Assembly: GCA_008711295.1 (NCBI GenBank)
Contig: VUYV01000401.1
Span: 471,916 to 535,915, forward strand
Direction of reading: 5' to 3'
Origin: Anarhynchus alexandrinus
Taxonomy: Eukaryota > Chordata > Aves > Charadriiformes > Charadriidae
DNA: 64,000 nt
The notes below the pieces were generated by a model, which saw only the letters and a list, made by a program, of their open reading frames with translations, did no database searches and was not told where the DNA came from. The translations under genes and the position numbers were made by a program. Positions 36,491-48,949 of this stretch are shown one piece after another (position 1 is the stretch's first letter; each line of letters begins with the position of its first letter).

Positions 36491-36789
36491 CATAGAATGG
36501 TTTAGGTAGGAAAGGACCTTGAAGATCATTGAGTTCCAACCCCCCTGCCATAGACAGGGACACCTCCCACTAGACCAGGCTGCCCAAGACCACGTCCAGC
36601 CTGGCCTTGAACACCTCCAGGGATGGGGCCTCAACAACCTCTCTGGGTAACCTGTTCCAGTGCCTTACCACCCTTAAAGTGAAAAACTTCTTCCTAATGT
36701 TTAATCTAAACCTGCCTTTTTCCGGTTTAAAGCCATTCCCCCTCATCCTATCATTACATGTCCTAGTAAAAAGTCCTTCCCCAGCTCAT
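36491..36789 (-). mobile_element. CR1 3' end, ~300 bp
   Basis: Begins CATAGAATGGTTTAGG with a single terminal octamer. It continues through the typical 3' UTR (CTAGACCAGGCTGCCCAAG, CAACAACCTCTCTGGGTAAC) and is 5'-truncated near 36789. Non-coding. Confidence 0.93.
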
Positions 36790-37467
36790 TATCATAGATA
36801 ATGCCTATAGTTCATGTATTTTGAGTATGCAGTCACCGTTTATCTGTTTATTACGTGCCTTTGACAGGCAAGTGCAAGTCTGTGCTGGTATCCATCTGTT
36901 CCACTGTTTGTTTCCTTATGTTTATAAATATTTGTTTAGAGGAATATTGTGCTTTTGAAAAAAGTTCAGGAGAAAACACTAGAGCATCTGTAATAACATA
37001 GTTGAATTGCATTAACCAGTATGTTTTTTATTGCATTGTTCTTTGGGTCATGAAATCACCAAACAAATAAACATTCATTAATTGTTCAGCATCTCTAATA
37101 TAAACAATTATGTTACAAAAATTATAACCTGCTTAATGTTTAGACCTGGAGTAGCTATGAACAATTGAACCATGGTCACTAATTTAAGCAGAGCAAACTC
37201 AACGTCAGTGAAGTCTGTAAGAAAGGATTTCACTCTGAGATCTGAGGTACTGTAACATGCTTTTCCTATGGGGCATTTGCTGTTCAAACTGTAATGCAAT
37301 ATTAACTTTTAATAACAATGTAACTATGAAAATAAATATGCTGATACATTTGGCAAAAATAAATTTATCTAGTAAGTAAAAATAATAACTTGATACATTA
37401 ACCTATCTGGTTGAGACATTTTGAGAAAATTAATATTTATATTCATATTCGCAGTTCCAACTCCAAT
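36790..37467. other. AT-rich unique sequence
   Basis: Nothing recognised. Confidence 0.45.
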
Positions 37468-37803
37468 CATAGAATCATAGAATGGTTTAGGTTGGAAGGG
37501 ACCTTAAAGATCATCGGGTTCCAACCCCCCTGCCATAGGCAAGGACACCGCCCACTAGACCAGGTTGCTCAAAGCCCCATCCAACCTGGCCTTGAACATT
37601 TCCAGGGATGGGGCTTCCACAACTTCCCTGGGCAATTTGTTCCTGTGCTTCACCACCCTCATCGTGAAAAATTTTTTCCTAGTATCTATTCTAAATCTAA
37701 CCTCTTCTAGTTTGAATCCATTACTCCTTGTCCTATGACTACATGCCCTTGTAAATAGTCCCTCTCCAGCCTTCTTGTAGGCGCGCTTCAGATACTGGAA
37801 CAT
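37468..37803 (-). mobile_element. CR1 3' end, ~335 bp
   Basis: CATAGAATCATAGAATGG gives two terminal octamers, followed by TTTAGGTTGGAAGGGACC and the 3' UTR up to the RT tail ([19 protein letters not shown] in minus translation). It is 5'-truncated. It lies 680 bp from a second CR1 tail in the same orientation. Confidence 0.93.
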
Positions 37804-40800
37804 AACATTTTGTAGTAGTTATTTGACAAAATAAAATTCAGTTGGAAAAATTACATCAGAATGCATTACATTCACATTTTCAATGATTTTTATATGTTTA
37901 CATCAGAATAACTGTTTGTCTACATATTCTTGTACGAATGTTGTTTATCTGTCTTTGGGCTGAAATATGTGTAAATGTTGCTTACGTCAACAGTATCCTG
38001 TAATCTATCACAAAGCCCAGTAAGTCTTTTCTATTTAAAGATACGAAAGGGAAATAATGAGGGAAACAAACAAACAAAGAACCCCCAAACTCTTGGTGTT
38101 GTTCAGGTTCTGTTTAGTTTAATTGTAATTCCTGTCAAGATACCAGGTTTCTCAATTGGGCAAATTAGAGATTTTACTCAATTTAGCCTACTAGCTACAG
38201 AGCCCAGTACTGCATCAAGAGACTTGCACTGTCGTTCCAGATGTGACTTTCTAGATTGACTTAATTAACTTCGTTTCTTTCTGCTCTGTTTTTGCATTCG
38301 TCCTTTGTCTGTCTTATCTACTTGAGTAACAAACCCTTCAGATCATGGTGGATCACTTAGCATGTGACTGTACACTGTAGCCAATCAGGATTTGAATTTA
38401 CATGGAACACAAATGCTGAATAGTAAGAATGCAAACTGTGTGTTCTAAATGCCATTTACTCTTTTGAAGCTGACTCTGGAATTGCCTACTGACTTCCACT
38501 GAATAATAATGGGTACACAGAGTGTTCTGCTGTTTCTTTCCCAAGAAAGCATTTGGTGACAGAAAGGAGTTTAAAAAGCTTGAGAAAGACTGTGTATGGA
38601 TATAATGTTTATGTAGCAAGAGCAGTAACCCCAGGTACTTTTCCATTCTTGCTTAGTCAGAAATGGTTCCACCTCTTACAGAGATATCTCCTTCGTTGTA
38701 GTATTTTGTGGAAATCAAAATAAATATTGTTTGTGTACATTGAGAACAGTGTCCATTGAAAATGTACATTGGGTACAGTGTTCACTTGCCTCAGGCTGGG
38801 GTTCTGTTTATTTCGTGTCTAGTGTTTCTCACGACACGCAACCTGACTTCTCTTCTGAAATGTTCCAGATAACCCAAATCTATTTTCTGAGGTCAGCTCT
38901 GCAGCAGGAGATTTATATGATAAAAGAAACAAATAGTCCATGAGAATCTGAATCCAGTGAATAGTAATCCTGTTAGATACCTTCATTTGTTTATATCTCA
39001 GCCTGCCCACCTGGGCCATACAGATTTCATGTAGAAATAACCTGGATATGGCAAGGTAAGTGAGAATGAGTCCTAGGTAGAGCATGCTTTGACCTGCTGA
39101 GTTTCAGATGGCCTTTGTCAACTACTCACAGTGCCAAGAACCTGTCTGAGCCGCTGTGTCCTACCAGACAACATTGCCACAAGTGATCTTGTTGGATAAG
39201 CCAGTGAGAAAATGCTGGTTTTTTACCAGTGATTTAATTTTTCAGGAAAAGTGATTTCTCTTAAATTAGAACTTTAGCAACCCAAAGGAAATAACACCTC
39301 TTAGTTGGAGTAATGATTATGTTGGTTTTACCATCTTCTAACCATTCAAACACTTTCATTTTCATTTGTTTTGTTTCACTTCCACTAAAAAAAAACCTTG
39401 GAAAAACATGCTTTTCTGCTCAGAAGGTCTGTTTTGACCAATACTTGACCATTGAAAGATGTATTTTGAACTAAAATTTTATGCAAACTCCTCTGCAATC
39501 AAAAATAGACAGTGGAACTTAGATTAAGGCTAAATGATGGGTAGGGTTGGTGTTCAGTCTAGATTTGGAAATGTAGCCATTGCAAAGATCTGGAATGGTG
39601 TGTTGCATAAGGAAAATAGCTTGTGGTGTAAAGCAAACCTAAGACAAATTTGTTCTCAAAAAACTCTAAAAAATATGCTATTTATTCTTAAGAATTGTTT
39701 ACTGGCAATTTATTTCTGCATGGGTAAAGGCATATATTCTGCATGGGTAAAGGCATATATTGAACATTGTTTTGCCGTGAATGAATTTCCCATTTGAATG
39801 ATTCTTTTAGGTGCCATTGCTGTTTGCAAGGATGAAATTTCACAGGAAAACAAAACTTAATAATCTTTCATGACCTACTAGTCCAGCCCTAGATGCACAT
39901 TCAGTATCAGAAATTACCAATGCAAATAACCTAAAATTTAAACAAGTCCCAGAAACTTGTTGTTTTCAACTCTTAGACATTATGGTTAATCTCCAATTAA
40001 GTGAGGGAAAAAACCCTCTCATTTGAGAAAGAATCTCAGTTTTTTTATGAGTAACCAAGACTACCCAGCAATCTGATGCAGGCACAAAGAGATCAAACCT
40101 TTTTCTGCCACTAGGAAGTAGAGATGAAGCTGAAAAAATTAAATGGTAATTTAATGACCTATCCTCCAACAGATACTGTGTTGAGCGCCCATGATGAACG
40201 ATATGTTTGGGTTGTTTTTGTTTGTTTGTTTTTTCCCCTAACAAGCTTTATTCGGTAAAAAACTTGGCAGTTCTTTTTCCCGATTATTGAAGTATTTTCC
40301 ATGTATTTTTCAAAATAATATGAAATTATTAGCTTTGGCTGAAAAGTAATGAGACTTTAGGAAAATGTCAGTAACTCTAACAAATCTGACCAAATTACAT
40401 ATTCATTGTGGCTGAATTAACTTGATTGTTTCTACTGTCATTCCAGTTTTGTGAAGTACCTTATCAACAAATTACATTTTATTACACAAAATCAAAAGAA
40501 TGAACTGATGTATTTTTTTATGTCCAGCAGCAAATTCTCTGCAAGATAAGGGAGGAGGCAATAATAATTTCAGTGCTTGAAAGAGGCCAAATTTTCTTTC
40601 CCTTGACATATCTTTTGTTGTGAAGCTGTGTGAACTCAATTGAAATTCTGATTTCCATGGACTGTTTCACTCAGAATACTGTCCTTACACTGTGCTTAAA
40701 ACTATTCTTTTACTTTGCAAAGAAATTTTTGATTAAAAGAACTAAATCAACTGCTATTATTCTGTGCCTACTGATTTTCAATTAAATAACGTTGCCATTT

Positions 40801-41443
40801 TTTTTCTAGCTTAAGTAATCAGATGGACAAACAAGAGGCATGTTCTGTCTTCCAATATATCACGGAGTGACTGTGGAGTGTGCTGCCAGTATTACTGCAA
40901 TAGTGAAGTTGCTGTAGCTCCCAAGACATTGCCTTTATGACAGGGAAGGACTGGCTCAAAAATGCTAGTCTTGCCCGTAGGATCTTGTCAAGCAGGAATA
41001 TAGATGATGATGCCTTGTACTGCCATTGGTTGAACATGCTTGTAGTGCAATGCATCTTAATGCAGCAAAGCAGAAAAGTGTTTTTGGCTTTTAAAAGCCA
41101 CCCAATAAATAACATGTTCAGGTCACAAGCTCTTAGTTGTCACCCCAGTCAAGAAAATCGGTTTGTCTTAGTAAGGCGAGTTTTCCACAAGTATGGTAGG
41201 AAATAAGATCAAGTGGGACCTGGCTGTCTTTAGACACAGAACAGCAGTGACAATAACTTCTGTATCAGGTTCTTTTCCATCTGCTCTCCACTTACATACA
41301 TACATTGTCTGTGTTAACTTGGAAAAAGTCACTGCAGAACTGACTGCCATGCATAATAAGAGGTACAGCAGATATGAGTTTCTGGAACCTAGAATTCTTG
41401 CTGCCGACTTGCCACGTTATGCAAAACAATTTCTGTGTTGCAG
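37804..41443. other. AT-rich unique sequence
   Basis: Contains one 23-bp tandem duplication at 39714-39759. Open frames near 38731-38943 and 40937-41206 have no clear splice or family support. No RNA gene is recognised. Confidence 0.4.
39714..39759. repeat. 23-bp perfect tandem duplication
   Basis: The unit TTCTGCATGGGTAAAGGCAT plus ATA occurs twice in a row with no mismatch. This suggests a recent slippage or end-joining event. Confidence 0.95.
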
Positions 41444-41518
41444 GACCCTCAAAAAAAGATCCTCATAAGAGTTCTTCCTGAGGATGGTGACTATCCCCCC
41501 AAGGCTGCTGTGCTCCGG
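41444..41518 (+). CDS. Candidate 25-codon coding exon, plus strand, gene unknown
   Basis: The acceptor AATTTCTGTGTTGCAG and the donor GTAAAATAA flank exactly 75 bp that are open in frame 0. The peptide runs DPQKKILIRVLPEDGD and then YPPKAAVLR. The segment is about half GC in a very AT-rich neighbourhood, and the peptide looks protein-like. It is on the opposite strand from the candidates at 30-31 kb, so it would belong to a different gene. No neighbouring exon is certain. Frames at 43169-43273 and 43940 onward could continue in phase 0, but they are no better than chance. The family is not recognised. Confidence 0.35.
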
Positions 41519-44317
41519 GTAAAATAAAAACAGAGGGAAGCACATAAGCAACTAACATTTGTGCATATAATTATTAGGTTCTGTTCATAAAGATAGAGTT
41601 TACACATTGATTTTTTATTGGAGCATCCTAAAACCTTGTTAAAAAACCTAACTCGAAGTCATCTATAATTTTTCCTTAACCCCAAGAAAACAGTTTATTT
41701 TTTCACAGGATAACTCTTTTTCTGAGGAAATTATGTTGTGATTAGTTTGAAACAACAATAAAAAAAGATGAGAAAAGACAACAGAACTGATCTTAATTAT
41801 TTTACTTCATGTAGTGTGTGAAGTAAATTACACGTCATGGATAGGTTACATAATTTGGTAGATAGAAGAAACACAATTATTACATTTTAGTATTGATTCA
41901 GTTTTAAAGTGGGTATAATGTGTACAAGTAAGAAATTATAAAAAAGGCTATAATTATGCATTATTCTGTGGTCTTTTAATTCTAATTTTTGGCAGTTGTA
42001 AGCAACTGAGATGTTCTGACATAAGTGGGCGAAAGTGATATAGAAATTATTTCTTTAACAGAGTATATGCAATCTTTCTGTTTTATAATCCAGATTTATA
42101 CGGGTAGAAATATAGGGTTGGTAACAATCACATACTTGATCTTCCAAAAATACCTTGACAATAGCTTGTGTTCTTCATGAGGAATTCAACTAAGAAATCT
42201 TTGGAAAATGAAAAAGCATGAGAAATATTTACTGCTCCATAACTGGCATGGTTAGGTTCTGTTGGTGAAAGACACAGGGTTGTGATTCTCCCGGTCGTCC
42301 AGAGTAGGGACCCCAGCGAACTGTTACCTGTCTTCCTTCTGCCCCATATTTAAGCTTCATTACTGATAAAACCAAGGCAGAGAAGGAGGAGGAGGAAGAG
42401 CAAGGAAAAATACTGTATTTATTGGGGTCTTGCTCTAACATGGACTGAGGTGTGAACTGGACATGTGGTCATACCTGGAACGTAATGTAGTCTCTTGAGA
42501 CACATGGTATAAAATTAGCTTTTCAAAAAACTTCTGGGAGCTAGAGACTTCTGCTATGTAACCCCAAATTTCCTCTAGGACAGACACAGGCTTGATTATG
42601 ATATATCAGGTTGTTCAGATTTACAGATATGCTTCATTTAAGAATTTACAGCCATCTCTGGTTAAAAAGGGGTCTTGTACCTGAACTTACTGGTATTTAC
42701 TTAATGTGTATCTTGACAAACATACTTTAGATTTAAGGTTTTTCTTTGCTGAAAATGAAACAAGAAACTGTTTAGTTCACGGAACATTCAACAGCAGCCC
42801 AGGCAAAATGTGGTCCCAGAAAAATACCTACACAATGTGAAATCTACAGTATAATGGATGTTAACATCCATAATTGTTCAGCATCTTCACTACCTACAGT
42901 TATATTTTAACACTGCAAATTTTCTCAAGAAATCCATATTAGATTTGGAGCTTTTAGTAAACTGAAACTAAAATGAACCAGAAACAGTTCTGAGGAATCA
43001 GTATGTAAGAACTATATAAATATTTGAGAATAATATGTTGCTTAAATATTCCAGTCACATTCCTTGACAACCCTTCCAGCCTACACATCCGGGTTTCCTT
43101 TCTGTTTAAAACAAACCTCAATATTACTAGTTATTCTCCATTTCACAGCTACTCATGAATATTTTTCATTGTTGCTATTGGAGATTCCCCAGATGTGGCT
43201 AGAATGGGACTACACTGATCGTTCCTACCAGGAATTATCCAGTGAAGATTTTGATAAGCATGGATTGACTTGAATAAATTTTCTACAAAAAGTAATATTG
43301 TTTTTTCTTTTCATTAAGTGTTTATTTGCATATGGGTGCATATATCTGTCTATCTATCTCACCACAACATAGGGGCGTGTATATATGTGAATTGTACTTG
43401 TGATGTTAAAATGTGTAGTTTTACAAAAAATACATCAAAAAAATTGCATATATTTCTGTTGGTATATGTGATAGTAAATAGTGGATAAATTCACTAATAT
43501 CTGAATGGATAAAAATAATATTTGTGTCTAATCTCTTGCAACAACTGGTTTGAACCAGTGAAGTAACATATATTGAAATACTCATCTCAAAGAAAACATT
43601 GTCAATGCTGCAGCAAGTACTTTTGATTGCATTTGAAAAAGAGACAACAAATTTATTTGGTTCCATTTCTGTGACCTATCAGGAAGGTCACTATTCTGTT
43701 GGCTGCTGATAAAATCTGGATTAAAATCAGATTTTGAAATATAGAACCAGGGTATCTAAGCAAATTATTTTGCTGGGCTGAAAGGAGGCTTGATTTGTGC
43801 AACCATAGTCTTATAACACGTACTTCTAACCCAGCCAAATCATAGAAATACTGTCTCCCTGGAAATCAGGATTGTAATAGAAGAGGGTACTAGTTGCTTG
43901 GCACATGATATTAGTTAAGCTTTTTTTATCTTCTTTTAGCTGCCTGCAGACTTACTTATGGAATGTGCCTATCATAGCAGAAAGAAGAAAAATTGGCAAA
44001 TGAAACTGTTATCTGTTAGGACAATAGACCTTTTAAAAGCAAAGGAATGTTCTGGTAATCTGACTGTCAAGGGGAGACAAGTTGTTTCCCCTGAAATTGT
44101 AACCTTATTTGTTGTTATACTGAAGGCCCATCATAGTTATAATCCCTGATACTTTTTGTAAGGTTTTATCTAGAATTAGAGCAGGTAATGGATGGAGGAA
44201 AGTATTCAGAACTCAACTGGAAAAGGTCATGAGTGACCTGATCAAACCTCAAATCAGTTTCTAACTTTGAATCTGGCCTGCTATGAGAGGCCAGACGCCC
44301 CTTGCAAGCCAAATTAT
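41519..44317. other. AT-rich unique sequence with a weak exon candidate
   Basis: On the minus strand, 42362-42229 follows an excellent pyrimidine tract ending TTTTATCAG and is open for 43 codons to a stop (MKLKYGAEGRQ, then VTVRWGPYSGRPGESQ). It could be a small terminal exon, or chance. A short TCTA run lies near 43350. Nothing else is recognised. Confidence 0.3.
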
Positions 44318-44455
44318 CATAGAATTGTAGAATCATAGAATGGTTTAGGTTGGAAAGGACCTTGAAGATCATTGAGTTCCAACCCCCCTGGATAGGCAGG
44401 GACACCTCCCACTAGACCAGGTTGCCCAAGGCCACATCCATCGTATGATTCTATG
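44318..44455 (-). mobile_element. Short CR1 3' end with octamer motif at both ends
   Basis: The left end shows CATAGAATTGTAGAATCATAG, the usual CR1 3' terminus on the minus strand. The CR1 body ends after about 120 bp (GCCCAAGGCCACATCC). It is followed by GTATGATTCTATG, which is an inverted copy of the same terminal octamer. The 138-bp element therefore has 8-bp terminal inverted repeats, CATAGAAT and ATTCTATG. Confidence 0.88.
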
Positions 44456-47260
44456 TTACATCACAATTACATTATGCCACATTAACTTACATCGTCCTTT
44501 CAAAAATGGTACAAAACAAGATTGCAGTCAGAATACTCTCCTTCTCATCAATATTTACACTAGACAAATGCTAGTTCAGGGTATAGCATTCACTTAACTA
44601 CTATACCTTTAGGACAGATTGTTCTTCTACATGACAGAATCAAGCACTATGTTAAGATACTGCAAGTCATCTGCAACTGAAGAATATATTTATGTTAGCA
44701 TCAAAGCTAATCTTTTTTAATGTATGTTTCAATAATTAACTTTTGTATGGAGGCACCAAGACATTGCTATAAGGGATTGAATGAGTTTGTTGTCTTTTTT
44801 TCCTTCAGAATAATGCAGAGTAAAATCTGAATAACAAGGTATAGCTGTATTATTTAACACTTCTGTTTTTTATAGGAAAACTAGATATGCTTCAGAATTC
44901 TTTATTTAGCTCTCACCAAATTGTATTTTGACTCTCTACTCTAATTTTCCATGGTACAGAATCAGATGACACAAATGGCAGAGGAGGCTTGATGGAAGGT
45001 TTGTCTTAGAGTGCATTTTTTTCTTACTCTATAGTGAATAACACAAAAGTATTTTGAAGAAATCACAAGTATCCATATTAATCACCATAAGAATAAATGC
45101 CGTAGTTTTTTAACTTTTGATGTATAAGAAGAAAGCAATATAATATTTCCCTTCCTTGCATGTGGACTTTGGATACAGGTTATACTTGATCCTACAAAAT
45201 TAAATATAGTTAGAATTACAGTTTCAAATGTCAGTATAGATGGAAAACCATTTAATAAAATGTATTTCAATGACTTTGCAGAGTCATTAAATAACTCAAC
45301 ATTTGATTATGTAGCTTTAAAAATACACTCTGCATGGGTTTTTTTTTGTCATTTAGAGTGCCACACTGAGATTAGGTGTTGCTGCACAGTCACAGTTGTA
45401 CTGTGACTGTACATTTACAGACTTCACTGTAGCTGCTCTGTCTTTCTAGCTGTACCCTCACTTCTCAAGTGTGAGAAAAAGAGTAGCAAGCATGTTGGCA
45501 TGATTATGTCTGTGTTCTGAAAGGCTGAACTCCTACCGGAGCTCATATTTAAGTACCATAACATAAAGTTCCCACCGTCACTACTGTGCCCCGAAGCTCA
45601 TTATGGAATGATCTCTTCTTACTGTTTGGACAGTGGCATTTTGACTCTTGCAGAAGTCAATGATCTTTGAGGTAGCTGATTTGGTGAGTACGCTAACAGC
45701 ATACCTCATTCACACTGTGAAAAGAGACCCTTTGCAAAATACTCTAAAAGATGTTCTTTTCAGAGGAAGGTGGTGCCAGCCACTTTTCTAACACAGCTTA
45801 ACGGTGAACTGTCATGCGAAAGAGCTTTTTAAATTATATTCTGTATTGGGAAGAGACTCAACCCCATGCTTCCCACTTTCCTGGAGAAGCCACCAAGCTC
45901 CATGCTAGTATAGAGATGTAAGAGATACTTTCCATCCACCTCAGTGAATCTCTGCTGCTTTGTGCTTGTAAAAGCTATACTAGTCATAGTGCCAGAAGGG
46001 AGGCAAACTTGGAGTCTGACTTGGAAACTAGTAATAAAAGCATACATCTGAAGTAAGGTAGATGAATTAAATCTGTTTCTCTTGGATACTTTCAGAAAAC
46101 ATGCAAAGGTTGTGAAGGTTGGAACCACAGCTTCAGCCGGCTTAATAGATTGCCCTGATAAAAGATTCAAAGTTGAGATTCTGCCTCTGTATTACATGTA
46201 AGTTGTATGCATCTCACCACTTTAAAGGGAAAGCATTCTTTCTGTTTAGTTCCTTGCAATGAAAGTAGAAGGTGGTTACCCTCAAAGTGGTCTCTAGATG
46301 CTGAATCCATAGAATGGATTGGAGGGGACTGCATTCCCAGATCTTTGCCCAAGCTGCACATTTGGCATGGGAGTTTGTCCCTTTGTCCAAAACGTTTCCC
46401 AATTTGTATCATTATGCAGCTTCTGTGTAAGGTATGTACAAAACTTAAGCTCATTCTCTTGAGACTTTAAACCAAATTGACTGGGGAAGACAAGCGGATT
46501 GTCCTAGTCCCTGCTACACTCCACATTAACACCTTGCATCCTGTAGCACCCTTGCATATGCATACCTGTAGTGCCCATCCCAATGACTATGGGGTGGCTG
46601 CAACAAGAGCTATCTAAGTCTCCTCATAGTGCATGCTCTCTGGAGGATAGATATCTCAAAAATGGTACTGAACTTAGCATTCCTTAAGTATTTTATTGGA
46701 TCTAGACACAAATGTCTACAAGCGTTTCTCCTCCTTGTGCAACAGACTGCAACCTGAAGTCCAAAAAGGAACTGACACCCCCGCTTTGTACGTCCCCTTG
46801 ATTCCCACAGTGGCAGGACTGACCGCCTCCTCAAGAGGAAGATGAACTGTTGACTGATTCTTGGGGACGAGAGCAATTAGTGCACATCTAACTGTTCCCA
46901 GTTAAACTGAATTCATGACCAAAAAAGGGTTACAAGGAAAGGAAATTGTATGATAATGACATGTAATAAACAGCCAGTAATAACTAAAACTAAAAGAGTG
47001 CTTAACACTATATTTTGTGACAGCTTAATTTTACTTCATGAAGAAAAATGAAGTGATAGTAAAATTTCGTTGAAAGTTGTGGTGCTGTAGATCTTTCCAG
47101 AATTTGGAATTTACAGCATGTGCACAGACTTAATCCATTTCTGTTACAATGTTAAGTTTGAAATCTTGCTGACCTGCTTAAACAATGAATGTGCTGGGAG
47201 CAAAGAAAATGGGAATGTTATGTTAGCTAAACCACTGTTCTCTAAACTAACTGTAATAGT
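44456..47260. other. Unique sequence, nothing recognised
   Basis: The part from about 45750 to 46870 is somewhat less AT-rich and carries overlapping open frames on both strands (minus 45829-46170 and 46167-46454). I see no domain, splice structure or repeat family in them. Confidence 0.35.
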
Positions 47261-48470
47261 CATAGAATCATAGAACCGTAGAATGGTGGGAAGGGACCTT
47301 AGAGATCATTTAATTCCACCCCCCTGCCATAGGCAGGGACACCTCCCACTAGACCAGGTTGCCCAAGGCCACGTCCAGCCTGGCCTTGAACACCTCCAGG
47401 GATGGGGCCTCAACAACCTCTCGGGGCAACCTGTGCCAGTGCCTTACCACCCTTAAAGTGAAAAACTTCTTCCTAATGTTCAATCTAAACCTGCCCTCTT
47501 CCAGTTTAAACCCATTCCCCCTCATCCTGTCACTGCATGCCCGAGTAAAAAGTCCTTCCCCAGCTCTCCTGTAGGCCCCCTTTAGGTACTGGAAGGCCGC
47601 AATAAGATGTCCCTGGAGCCTTTTCTTCTCCAGGCTGAACAGCCCCAACTCTCTCAGCCTCTCCTCATAGGATCATCCTCGTGGCCCTCCTCTGGACATG
47701 CTCCAGCAGGTCCATGTCCTTCTTATGTTGGGGACTGCAGAGCTGGATGCAGCACTCCAGGTGGGGTCTCACGAGAGTGGAGTAGAGGGACAGAATCACC
47801 TCCCTTGCCCTGCTGGCCACACTTCTTTTGATGCAGCCCAGGATGCGGTTGGCCTTCTGGGCTGCGATCACACATTGTTTGCTCATGTTGAGCTTTTCAT
47901 CAATCAGCACACCCAGGTCCTTCTCCTCAGGGCTGCTCTCCAGCCATTCCCTGCCGAGCCTGTATTTGTGCTTGGGATTGCCCCCACCCTCATGTAGGAC
48001 CTTGCACTTGGCCTTGTTGAACTGCATGAGGTTGGCTTGGGCCCACCTCTCCAGCCTGTCCAGGTCCCTCTGGATGGCATCTCTCCCCTCCAGCGTGTCT
48101 CCCTCGCCAAACAGCTTGGTATCATCAGCAAACTTGCTGAGGGTGCACTCAACACTACTGTCCATGTCACCGACAAAGATGTTGAACAGTACAGGTCCCA
48201 GTACTGACCCCTGAGGAACACCACTTATCACCGGTCTCCACTTGGACATCAAGACGTTGACCGCAACTCTTTCAGTGCGACCATCCAGCCAGTTCTTTAT
48301 CCACTGAGTGGTCCATTTGTTGAATCCACGTCTCTTCAATTTAGAGACCAGGATATCACGTGGGACAGTGTTGAACGTTTTGCACAAGTCTAAGTAGATG
48401 ACATCAGTTGATCTTCCCTTGTCCACTGCTGCTGTAACCCCTTCATAGAAGGCCACCAAATTTGTCAGGC
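47261..48470 (-). mobile_element. CR1 LINE, 1.2 kb, best-preserved RT in the window
   Basis: Begins CATAGAATCATAGAACCG (two terminal octamers) and has a full 3' UTR and an RT region open for 264 codons. It is 5'-truncated near 48470 within RT. Its sequence is close to the CR1 copies at 36, 37, 44 and 55 kb, so it is the same or a sister subfamily, and the least decayed one. Confidence 0.95.
47665..48459 (-). pseudogene. CR1 reverse transcriptase fragment, 264 codons
   Basis: Minus-strand frame from [17 protein letters not shown] through [39 protein letters not shown] and [11 protein letters not shown] to [11 protein letters not shown]. Both aspartates of FADD are present. The N-terminal RT half and the endonuclease are missing, and the last part of ORF2 continues in another frame at 47349-47648, so it is 5'-truncated and frame-shifted once. 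Normal CR1 ORF2 is several times longer. It cannot be functional. Confidence 0.9.
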
Positions 48471-48949
48471 ATAAACATAGTCAAAACATTAGTGATTATT
48501 CTTGCCACCTACATGAAGAACGAAGGAGACTGTTGTTTCCATGTTCACTGCTGCAATTTTTATAATTTCATGAGTATCTTTACAGTTACTCCACCTGGAG
48601 TATAAACATTGTTGTGGCTTTGTGGTTATGTTTCCCTAATCTAATCTGAGATTTTTATTCTCCTGTTCCTTTTTTTATTTGTATGAAAAATCTGATAAAA
48701 TAAAAGGGGCTCATGACAGCTTATTAGTCATCAGCATGTGGCAGGGAATAGCTGAATATTATTTTTGGGACATCAAAATCATAAGGAATCTAAGATTTAT
48801 TTGATTGTGATAACATTAAAAAAGTGTTGATCGACCTGGTGCTGACACTGAAATGATGGTTTCTCCTATACTGTAAATATAAGCAGTGTTGCAGGTTTTA
48901 TATTGCAGCAAAATGACACCTTCCATCTTAGTTTTTAATCATATTTCTT
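48471..48949. other. AT-rich unique sequence
   Basis: Nothing recognised. Confidence 0.35.

Noticed and set aside
43940..44149. 70-codon plus-strand frame after a good pyrimidine tract
   Set aside because: It could follow the 41444 exon in phase 0, but no clear donor or family was found and length alone is not evidence.
46167..46470. Overlapping open frames on both strands
   Set aside because: No recognisable domain, no convincing splice sites, and typical of chance frames in moderate-GC DNA.
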